A DNA stretch of 6,404 bases, taken from Gemmatimonadota bacterium (GTDB taxonomy: Bacteria > Gemmatimonadota > Gemmatimonadetes > Gemmatimonadales > GWC2-71-9). Below are positions 1 through 5,225 of this stretch, in pieces. How positions within the stretch are numbered: the first letter of the stretch is position 1; every line of letters begins with the position of its first letter. The notes below the pieces were generated by a model, which worked only from the letters and a program-made list of their open reading frames with translations, searched no databases and was not told where the DNA came from. The position numbers and the translations under genes are program-made. The stretch spans positions 1 to 6,404 of the forward strand of contig JAOTWK010000214.1 in assembly GCA_029862935.1 (NCBI GenBank), written 5' to 3'.

Positions 1-963
1 ACCCGCACGCTTGGCCACGAGGGACGACAGGATGTTCGTCTCGTCGCTCTCGGTGAGCGCCACGAATCCGTCTGCCCCCCCGACGCCCTCGAGCTCGAGC
101 AGCTCCACGTCGGTCGCGTCGCCATGCAGCACCAGCACCCGCTCGAGTTGCTCGGCCAACTCCTGCGCGCGCTGGCGGTCACCGATCAGCATGGTCGTCT
201 GGAGTCCGTAGAGCGGGAGCAACCGCGCGAGATAGTACGCTTCGGTGCTGCCGCCCGTGATCATCACACGCTTCATGCGTGTCTTTTCGTGTCCGAGCAG
301 CTCCAGGGAATGTGCGATCTCCTCGCTCTTGGCCGCGACGTACAAGTGGTCGCCGGCGCGGATCTCCGTCCGGCCCGAGGGGACGATCGTCACTCCGTCG
401 CGCTCGACCGCCACCAGGAGAATCGGCCGGTCGCCCTCCGACTCCGCCAACTCCATGAGTGTCTGCCCGACGATAGGGGCGTCCTCCGGCACCACAAAGC
501 CCAGCAGCTGCACGGCCCCACCTGCGAAGACCGCGACGTCGGTGGCCGCCGACGATTGCAGCAGGCGCATCGTTTCGAGTGCCAGCTCTCGCTCGGGATT
601 GATCAACACGTCGACCCCGAACGTGTCCGGCTTGAGATTGCGTGCATCGCGGTAGAAGTCGGGGTTCGACACCCGGGCGATCTTGACGAGGCCGGGGACG
701 GTTCGTGCACTCATGCACGACACCAAGTTCACCTCGTCCACGTTGGTGACCGCGAGTAGCAGCCCCGCTTTCTGGATACCAGCCTGTTCGAGCACGCCGG
801 TACTCGTACCGCTGCCTTCGACCACCCCCACGTCCAGGTGATTGACGACGTAGTCCAGGCGCTGCATCTCGACGTCGACGACGACGACGTCGTGCTGCTG
901 GTTTGAGAGACGTTCGGCGACGTGATAGCCTACTTCACCAGCGCCGACGACAACGATGTGCAT
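1..963 (-). CDS. trkA: Trk/Ktr potassium uptake regulatory subunit TrkA (partial, C-terminus off left edge)
   Basis: This is the peripheral cytoplasmic subunit that binds NAD(H) or nucleotide and gates a TrkH/KtrB-type potassium channel. The frame is open from ATG at 963 to base 1, giving 321 residues of a protein usually about 450 long. It opens with MHIVVVGAGEVGYHVAERL, a Rossmann loop with G7, G9 and G12, and an acidic D30 ends the second strand. AVTNVDEVNL near residue 71 is typical of RCK/TrkA_N domains. Residues about 140-225 fit a TrkA_C domain, including the stretch IRAGDHLYVAAKSEE. A second TrkA_N domain starts near residue 231 and continues with GDATDVELLE and ALTESDETNILSSLVAKR. 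The missing part should be the rest of this domain and the second TrkA_C. The second Rossmann loop (GGSTEAYYLA) lacks the usual third glycine. A GAGGGG ribosome-binding site (967-972) supports the start. No trkH/trkG partner is inside the window; it could lie beyond the left edge. Confidence 0.95.
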   Translation of the reverse strand, partial: MHIVVVGAGEVGYHVAERLSNQQHDVVVVDVEMQRLDYVVNHLDVGVVEGSGTSTGVLEQAGIQKAGLLLAVTNVDEVNLVSCMSARTVPGLVKIARVSNPDFYRDARNLKPDTFGVDVLINPERELALETMRLLQSSAATDVAVFAGGAVQLLGFVVPEDAPIVGQTLMELAESEGDRPILLVAVERDGVTIVPSGRTEIRAGDHLYVAAKSEEIAHSLELLGHEKTRMKRVMITGGSTEAYYLARLLPLYGLQTTMLIGDRQRAQELAEQLERVLVLHGDATDVELLELEGVGGADGFVALTESDETNILSSLVAKRAG

Positions 964-1074
964 GAACCCCTCAGGTCAAAGACGATTGGTCGTGCATCGG
1001 AGACGCGCTCGTGCGCGCAATTACGCGTCCGGATCACGCGGAGGCAAGGCCACGTAGCAAACCTTAAACGTGGC
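964..1074 (-). other. Intergenic gap between ltaE and trkA
   Basis: This 111-base gap holds most of a perfect inverted repeat (listed separately) on the ltaE side and the trkA ribosome-binding site, minus-strand GAGGGG at 972-967, five bases before the ATG when counted from GAGG. I see no convincing sigma70 promoter here. It is therefore open whether trkA has its own promoter or is read through from ltaE. Confidence 0.6.
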
Positions 1075-1076
1075 CT
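1047..1076 (-). terminator. Perfect 9-bp inverted repeat at the ltaE stop codon (possible terminator or attenuating hairpin)
   Basis: The plus-strand arms are AGGCCACGT (1047-1055) and ACGTGGCCT (1068-1076), separated by a 12-base loop. The pairing is perfect and GC-rich, so a stable RNA hairpin is expected. The right arm overlaps the ltaE stop codon (TAG, 1077-1075). Read in the direction of transcription, the hairpin is followed only by CCTTGCC-like sequence and not a run of U, so it is not a canonical intrinsic terminator. It could weakly terminate, protect the 3' end of the mRNA, or be an operator for trkA. The structure is seen in the sequence; the role is inferred. Confidence 0.45.
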
Positions 1077-2109
1077 ACGCGAGCACGCGTCCGATGACGT
1101 CCGCGGCCCACTCGACATCAGCGTGGGAAACGTCGAGGTGGGTCACCGCACGCAGCCGGCGCGGACCGAACGGCACGAGCATCACGCCATGCTCAGCGAG
1201 CTTGGGCAGCACCGTGTCGGCCGAGTCTCCCGACCGCACGAGATCCAACATCACGATGTTCGTGTCGGGCGGAAGGGGTGCAATGGCAGTATGGTCTCCG
1301 AGCCGCTCCGCAAGCAAGCTAGCATGGGCATGATCCTCCGACAGGCGCGTCAGATTGTGCTCCAACGCATACAACCCAGCCGCGGCGAGGATCCCCGATT
1401 GCCGCATTGCCCCGCCGAATCGACGGCGCACCTCCCACGCCGAGTGGATCAGGTCGGCGCTTCCCGCAAGGCAACTCCCGACCGGACACCCCAATCCCTT
1501 GGACAGCGAGACCATGACGGTGGCCGCGCCCTTTGTGAGACGCGACGGCGCCGCATCGAGGGCCGCCGCCGCGTGCCACACCCGCGCCCCATCCAAGTGC
1601 AGGGGCACTCCTCGGTCGGCGGCCAGACCCGCAATGGCATCCCAGACGTCCAGGGGCATCACTTTGCCCCCGGCGGCATTGTGCGTGTTCTCCGCGCACA
1701 CGAGGCTGATGCGAGGGACATGGGGTGACACCGGACGCCACGCCGCGTCGACGTGCTCGGCGGTGAGCACGCCATCGTCGGTCGTGACCGGACGGATCTG
1801 CGCTCCGCTCAGCCCAGCGACCCCGGCCATCTCGTAGTGCACCAGATGTGCGTTGGCCTCTAGGATGACTTCGGTGCCGGGCTCCGTGTGCAGCCACACG
1901 GCAACCTGGTTGGCTTGCACACCCGATGGAAAGAACAGTGAGGCCTCGAACCCCGTGAGATCGGCAATCCGCTCTTCCAGCCGGCGGGTCGTCGGATCAC
2001 CGTCCAGCACATCGTCCCCGACGTCCGCCGTGGCCATGGCCTGACGCATGGGTGCCGAGGGCCGCGTCACCGTGTCGCTGCGCAGATCCACCACCCGATC
2101 AGCGTGCAT
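1075..2109 (-). CDS. ltaE: Low-specificity L-threonine aldolase (PLP-dependent)
   Basis: This 344-residue cytoplasmic fold-type I PLP enzyme should cleave L-threonine or L-allo-threonine to glycine and acetaldehyde. It belongs to the beta-eliminating lyase/threonine aldolase family, and its length is typical. It begins with the family signature VDLRSDTVTRPS. Other family elements are SGVQANQVA (residues 62-70), the PLP-stacking histidine region ANAHLVHYE (about H88), AENTHN (H143), HLDGARVWHA with D173 and R176, and the PLP-lysine motif SLSKGLGCPVGS with K204. GGAMRQSGILAAAGLYALEHN and a C-terminal VTHLDVS complete the match. The usual tyrosine in the GDDVY segment is replaced (GDDVLDGDPT, residues 31-40), a small departure that may affect substrate binding. 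The ATG start is preceded by GGAGG with a spacing of six bases. The yihY stop lies 30 bases upstream, so the two genes are probably cotranscribed. Confidence 0.95.
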   Translation of the reverse strand: MHADRVVDLRSDTVTRPSAPMRQAMATADVGDDVLDGDPTTRRLEERIADLTGFEASLFFPSGVQANQVAVWLHTEPGTEVILEANAHLVHYEMAGVAGLSGAQIRPVTTDDGVLTAEHVDAAWRPVSPHVPRISLVCAENTHNAAGGKVMPLDVWDAIAGLAADRGVPLHLDGARVWHAAAALDAAPSRLTKGAATVMVSLSKGLGCPVGSCLAGSADLIHSAWEVRRRFGGAMRQSGILAAAGLYALEHNLTRLSEDHAHASLLAERLGDHTAIAPLPPDTNIVMLDLVRSGDSADTVLPKLAEHGVMLVPFGPRRLRAVTHLDVSHADVEWAADVIGRVLA

Positions 2110-2115
2110 GCCATG

Positions 2116-2120
2116 CCTCC
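2116..2120 (-). promoter_or_regulatory. Ribosome-binding site of ltaE
   Basis: Minus-strand GGAGG lies six bases before the ATG at 2109-2107. Another ATG at 2114-2112 is out of frame with the aldolase and too close to the site, so 2109 is the supported start. Confidence 0.75.
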
Positions 2121-2139
2121 CACCGCGAGTTCTCGTGCA

Positions 2140-3003
2140 TTACGCTAACGTCGCTCGTTGCTCTCGCTGGCGACGCATGAGATCGTAGGTCTCAGCCACT
2201 TCACTCCCGACGAGAAAGACCACGGTCATCGCGTACACCCAAGCGACGAGGAGGAGCACTGCAATGGCGTTGGCATTGGAGATGAGACGGTCGATCGTCA
2301 GGAACTCCGTCAGGTAGAGGCTGTACAGCTTCTTCGCAATCTCGTACCCGAGCGCGGCGACCGCCGCCGCCACGATCGCCGTATCCCATGCCATGGTTCG
2401 GGTGGGTGCGGCCTTGTAGACGAGAAAGAACAACGCGACGCCGAGGCCATAGGTCCACAGACCGATCACGAACCGCCCGATCCACGGGTCATCGGCGAAC
2501 CGCAGCGTGAGGACCGCGTTGGCGACGAGGAGCACGAGCGTGGCGACAACCAACGCCAGGTCGACCGCCTTCCCGTAGAAGAACGGTCGCGTCTCATGGG
2601 TGTCGAAGACTTCGTTGAGTGCGGCTCGAGCCGTCCCGAAAAACCGCGTGGCGAAGTACAAGAAGAGCGGAACACCGACGATCGAGAGTTGGCTGCGACT
2701 GTTGACGACTCCGGCAATCAGGCCCTCTGCCCGACGGATCGGACCTTCACCCCCTTCGACGCGTTTTGGCAGAAGCTGGTCGAGCAGGGCGAGCACATCA
2801 CTTGTCGCCGCTTCCTCACCGGCGTGGACGAAGTACCCCAAAGCCGCGAGGAGCAGGAGCGCGAAGGGAACCAACGCGAGCAGTGCGTCGAAGGCGAGGG
2901 CACTGCCGAGAAAGAGAATGTCGTCTTCGTACGCCCCCACGAACACACGACGCACGAAACCAACCGGCGAGAATGCCCACCCACGGCGAGGCGGGGCCTG
3001 CAC
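2140..3003 (-). CDS. YihY/BrkB-family inner-membrane protein
   Basis: This 287-residue polytopic protein belongs to the YihY/virulence factor BrkB family, once misnamed ribonuclease BN. Its molecular function is not settled; transport or envelope roles have been proposed. About six membrane helices can be seen, near residues 33-59, 104-122, 146-168, 176-196, 207-227 and 243-268. Family features include the first-helix stretch SALAFDALLALVPF, FGTARAALNEVFDT after the second helix, YKAAPTRTMAWDTAIVAA, and GSEVAETYDLMRRQ after the last helix. The tail is short and basic. The start is GTG at 3003-3001, chosen because the homology begins soon after it and the preceding codons contain no ATG, GTG or TTG. 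Its ribosome-binding site is poor (an AGGCACGG-like stretch), so translation may depend on coupling to ytxH, whose stop is 20 bases upstream. A later GTG start (residue 17) is possible. Confidence 0.9.
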   Translation of the reverse strand: MQAPPRRGWAFSPVGFVRRVFVGAYEDDILFLGSALAFDALLALVPFALLLLAALGYFVHAGEEAATSDVLALLDQLLPKRVEGGEGPIRRAEGLIAGVVNSRSQLSIVGVPLFLYFATRFFGTARAALNEVFDTHETRPFFYGKAVDLALVVATLVLLVANAVLTLRFADDPWIGRFVIGLWTYGLGVALFFLVYKAAPTRTMAWDTAIVAAAVAALGYEIAKKLYSLYLTEFLTIDRLISNANAIAVLLLVAWVYAMTVVFLVGSEVAETYDLMRRQREQRATLA

Positions 3004-3023
3004 GATTATTGGTGACGCCGTGC

Positions 3024-3449
3024 CTAGACGGACTCTTCCTCGTCCACGTCAGCCACGTTGACCTTGGCCGCCCGCGCATCGGCGAGACGGCGATCGAGCT
3101 CGTCGCGCGCCGAATGCACGGCCGCTCGACCAGCCTTCACCGCATCGCGCGCTCCCGCCCTCTTCTCGTCGAAGGTGTGGCGCGCGGTCTTGAGCGTCTC
3201 CTCGACGTGGCCGCGTGCCTTATCGTAGCCATCTTCGATTCGGTGTCCCAACTCCTCGGCGCGCTCCTGTGCGTCGTCGCGAAGCTTCCGACCCCGCTCT
3301 CGAAGGGCCTCGCGCGTTTCTTCACCGCTCTGCGGCGCCAGCAGGAGCGCAGCGCCAGCTCCCACCAACAAACCCACCAGGAACCCTCCGAACCCACCAC
3401 TCGACTTCTCAATTATGATCACCGGTTTGTCATCTCGAACGTGTGCCAT
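3024..3449 (-). CDS. YtxH-domain membrane-anchored coiled-coil protein
   Basis: This 141-residue protein has a short charged N-terminus and one glycine-zipper-like hydrophobic segment (residues about 18-38, GGFGGFLVGLLVGAGAALLL). The hallmark APQSGEETREALRERG follows directly, which is the YtxH/general-stress (GsiB/YtxH) signature. Residues 45-128 are a long, highly charged amphipathic helix rich in Arg, Glu, Asp and Ala, probably coiled-coil or apolipoprotein-like. The C-terminus is acidic (DVDEEESV). It is likely anchored in the inner membrane by one helix, with the helical part in the cytoplasm or along the membrane. YtxH proteins are often stress-induced, but no biochemical role is established. 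The ATG is preceded by an excellent AAGGAGG site, suggesting high expression. The gene heads an apparent transcription unit with yihY and ltaE. Confidence 0.9.
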   Translation of the reverse strand: MAHVRDDKPVIIIEKSSGGFGGFLVGLLVGAGAALLLAPQSGEETREALRERGRKLRDDAQERAEELGHRIEDGYDKARGHVEETLKTARHTFDEKRAGARDAVKAGRAAVHSARDELDRRLADARAAKVNVADVDEEESV

Positions 3450-3453
3450 GGTG

Positions 3454-3460
3454 CCTCCTT
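3454..3460 (-). promoter_or_regulatory. Strong ribosome-binding site of the ytxH-like gene
   Basis: Minus-strand AAGGAGG is a near-perfect anti-Shine-Dalgarno match, four bases before the ATG at 3449. It is the strongest such site in the window and fixes the start codon. Confidence 0.85.
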
Positions 3461-3520
3461 ACCCCGATCCCGCCCCCGATTCAAGGGCCTGTGCGCAACC
3501 CGACCGAGTCGCCAACACGC

Positions 3521-3549
3521 AATCTACCACCTCTCAAAATACCCGTCAA
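3521..3549 (-). promoter_or_regulatory. Candidate sigma70-type promoter for ytxH-yihY-ltaE
   Basis: On the minus strand, TTGACG (3549-3544, five of six consensus bases for -35) is separated by exactly 17 bases from TAGATT (3526-3521, four of six for -10). Transcription would start near 3514, giving a leader of about 65 bases before the ytxH ATG. The -35 element overlaps the stop codon of the upstream hydrolase gene. This is a sequence match only; promoter consensus in this organism is not known. Confidence 0.5.
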
Positions 3550-4358
3550 AACGCGACGACCAGTCCGTCGCAGGCCGGCGCGATACCCGCTGGGAGCCGC
3601 GACTCGAGCTCCGTATGCAGGTAGCGGTGCGTCAGGTGCGTCAGGAACGTCTGGCGGGCACCGATACGCTGTGCGAATGCCACAGCCTCCGGAATGGAGA
3701 GATGCGTGGCGTGCGGCTTCTCGAACAACGCGTTGACCACCAACACCTCGACTCCCTCGAGCGCCGCGACCGTCCGTGCCGGCACCTCTTTGGCATCGGT
3801 CAGGTACGCCATCGGTCCCACGCGATACCCATACACCCTGGTCCCGCCATGATCCGCCTCGAGCGACAGCACGGTCGCCCCCGCAATCATCATCGTTTCG
3901 TAGGGGGCGACCGCACGCGGGCGCAACTCGGGCTTGCTCGTTCCCGGCGGCGGGGTCACTCCAGCGTCGAAGATGTACCCGAACCGCTGCGTCAGTTCTC
4001 CAATGGTCTCCGGCGGCCCATACACCGGTACCTCACCACCACGCACAGACATTGCCCGGAGATCGTCGATTCCGGCCACGTGATCCGCGTGGTCGTGCGT
4101 GAACAACACGGCGTCGACGGTCCCGATGCCCGCGCGGACAAGCTGTAACCGCAGCTCTGGGGGCGTGTCGATCAGCAATCGCGGCCCACCATCGAGCTCC
4201 ACCACCGCCGCCGTTCGCGTGCGCCGATCCCGAGGATCCCCGGACACACACACCCGACAATCACAGCCAATGACCGGAACGCCAAAGGACGTGCCGGACC
4301 CGAGAATCACCAGTCTCCCGGTCAGCGGTCCGCCTGAGCTGGACGCCTTCTGAGGCAC
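3546..4358 (-). CDS. PhnP-like metallo-beta-lactamase-fold hydrolase
   Basis: This 270-residue soluble metallohydrolase carries the full metal-binding set: THDHADH (H88, H90, D92, H93), H170 in EADHGG, D188 in LTDAKE and H241 in LTHLTH. The N-terminal GCDCRVC (C32, C34, C37) together with H244 matches the extra structural zinc site known in E. coli PhnP, a phosphodiesterase acting on 5-phosphoribosyl 1,2-cyclic phosphate. H219 in ATHLSI sits where PhnP has an active-site histidine. The fold and metal sites are well supported, but the substrate is not. No phosphonate (phn) gene is nearby, and many related hydrolases in this group are uncharacterised. The GTG start (4358-4356) directly follows the sirtuin TGA, with GAGGA just upstream inside the sirtuin gene, which implies translational coupling. 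The protein ends in DGLVVAF, close to the PhnP C-terminal pattern. Confidence 0.9.
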   Translation of the reverse strand: MPQKASSSGGPLTGRLVILGSGTSFGVPVIGCDCRVCVSGDPRDRRTRTAAVVELDGGPRLLIDTPPELRLQLVRAGIGTVDAVLFTHDHADHVAGIDDLRAMSVRGGEVPVYGPPETIGELTQRFGYIFDAGVTPPPGTSKPELRPRAVAPYETMMIAGATVLSLEADHGGTRVYGYRVGPMAYLTDAKEVPARTVAALEGVEVLVVNALFEKPHATHLSIPEAVAFAQRIGARQTFLTHLTHRYLHTELESRLPAGIAPACDGLVVAF

Positions 4359-5138
4359 TCAGTCCTCGTTTGGCACCGCGACCCCCAGGCCGCGGGCAAG
4401 CTGAGCCAGCGCATCACCGGCCGCGGCGGTCCACGAGATCGCTGCGAGAGGAGTGAGCGGCGTCGACTGGGAGTTGATTTCGACGACGGCCGCACCGCGC
4501 GCTGCTGCCATTTCCGGGAGGGCCGCAGCCGGGTAGACGATGGAGGAGGTCCCCACCACGAGCAACGCGTCACACCGACCCACTTCCTGCGACGCGCGCT
4601 CATAGACGCCCGGAGGGAGCGACTCGCCAAACCACACGACGCCAGGACGGATCGGACTGCCGCAGACCGCACACGAGGGCGGCTCCACCTCCCCGCTCTG
4701 GGGAATGTCCAGGTCGTTGAGCGCACTCGCGTCGAACGGATGACCTGCGTCGAAACAGCGGAATCGCTCCAACGAGCCGTGGAGTTCGATCACGTCATTG
4801 CTCCCGGCGCGCCGGTGCAGTCCGTCAACGTTCTGGGTCACGATGGGATACCCGCCCAACGCGGCAGCCATCGACGCCAGCGCAACGTGGCCGCCGTGCG
4901 GTCGGACCGCGCGCACGAGTTGGTAGCGCCACAGGTACCACCCGAACACACGACTCGGTGCCCGCTGGAACGCGTCGGCCGTGGCGAGCTCCATGGGGTC
5001 GTATCGAGACCAGAGTCCTTGCTGTGGGTCCCGGAATGTCGGGACACCCGACTCCTGAGACATTCCGGCCCCCGTCAGGACAACGACTCGGCTGGCCGAC
5101 GACAGTATCTGCGTGATTCGATCGGCCTCCGAGTTCAT
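4359..5138 (-). CDS. cobB: Sir2/CobB-type NAD-dependent protein deacylase (sirtuin)
   Basis: This cytoplasmic enzyme should remove acyl groups from protein lysines, consuming NAD and releasing nicotinamide and O-acyl-ADP-ribose. Counted from the chosen ATG the protein has 259 residues. It shows the NAD-binding GAGMSQESGVPTFRD (23-37), TQNVDGLHRRAG (101-112), catalytic H120 in ELHGS, VVWFGE (167-172), GTSSIVYPAA (196-205) and VEIN (219-222). YLWR (Y68, R71) fits the YxxR acyl-pocket signature of class III sirtuins, which favour succinyl or malonyl lysine as well as acetyl. The zinc module has a normal CAVC pair (C156, C159), but the first pair is reduced to C128 with a histidine (H133). The open frame extends upstream to an ATG at 5222, but that 28-residue extension resembles no sirtuin. 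The ATG at 5138 has a good GGAGAAGG site. The gene abuts the downstream hydrolase. Confidence 0.94.
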   Translation of the reverse strand: MNSEADRITQILSSASRVVVLTGAGMSQESGVPTFRDPQQGLWSRYDPMELATADAFQRAPSRVFGWYLWRYQLVRAVRPHGGHVALASMAAALGGYPIVTQNVDGLHRRAGSNDVIELHGSLERFRCFDAGHPFDASALNDLDIPQSGEVEPPSCAVCGSPIRPGVVWFGESLPPGVYERASQEVGRCDALLVVGTSSIVYPAAALPEMAAARGAAVVEINSQSTPLTPLAAISWTAAAGDALAQLARGLGVAVPNED

Positions 5139-5140
5139 CG

Positions 5141-5148
5141 CCTTCTCC
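5141..5148 (-). promoter_or_regulatory. Ribosome-binding site deciding the sirtuin start
   Basis: Minus-strand GGAGAAGG lies just before the ATG at 5138, with six bases between GGAG and the start codon. No comparable site precedes the upstream in-frame ATG at 5222, which favours the shorter protein. Confidence 0.7.
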
Positions 5149-5189
5149 ACATGAATCCACGTTCCCACAATGTGTCCACAGACGTTTTC

Positions 5190-5195
5190 AATATA
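5190..5195 (-). promoter_or_regulatory. Weak candidate -10 element for the sirtuin-hydrolase pair
   Basis: Minus-strand TATATT (five of six consensus bases) is the most AT-rich spot in the 87-base gap after the receptor gene and would give a start near 5183. No good -35 lies at 16-18 bases; TTGCAT (5222-5217) is 21 bases away. The gap also contains a loose inverted repeat (CCACAGACGT against ACGTGTGG on the plus strand, 5176-5202). The call is tentative. Confidence 0.25.
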
Positions 5196-5225
5196 CGTGT
5201 GGGAGATCGGGCGCGAATGCAACCG

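Noticed and set aside
179..718. Minus-strand 179-codon frame overlapping trkA
   Set aside because: It lies in another frame of the same strand; the trkA frame has a clear Rossmann/RCK sequence and this one is low-complexity Arg/Gly-rich.
871..891. GAC/CGA triplet-rich stretch resembling a short repeat
   Set aside because: It is explained by the Asp/Val codons of the second Rossmann strand of TrkA (DVVVVDVE) and is not an independent repeat.
1019..1047. TTGCCT-17-GTAATT as a trkA promoter
   Set aside because: The -10 box matches only two of six consensus bases and the -35 overlaps the hairpin, so it is not better than chance.
922..1728. Plus-strand 268-codon open frame antisense to ltaE
   Set aside because: It is Arg/His-rich with no recognisable motif and overlaps the strongly supported threonine aldolase.
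2158..3015. Plus-strand 285-codon open frame antisense to yihY
   Set aside because: The translation is an E/R/H-rich shadow of the membrane protein codons, without domain features.
3462..3480. Two CCCCGAT direct repeats upstream of the ytxH-like gene
   Set aside because: Only seven bases long and in a C-rich region, so chance occurrence is likely.
2766..4148. Plus-strand 460-codon open frame
   Set aside because: It runs antisense across three well-supported minus-strand genes (yihY, ytxH-like, hydrolase), is rich in Arg, His and Pro, and shows no domain. High GC content explains the lack of stops.
5139..5222. N-terminal 28-residue extension of the sirtuin
   Set aside because: It has no similarity to sirtuin N-termini that I recognise, lacks a ribosome-binding site at 5222, and would include the likely promoter region; the ATG at 5138 has a good site.
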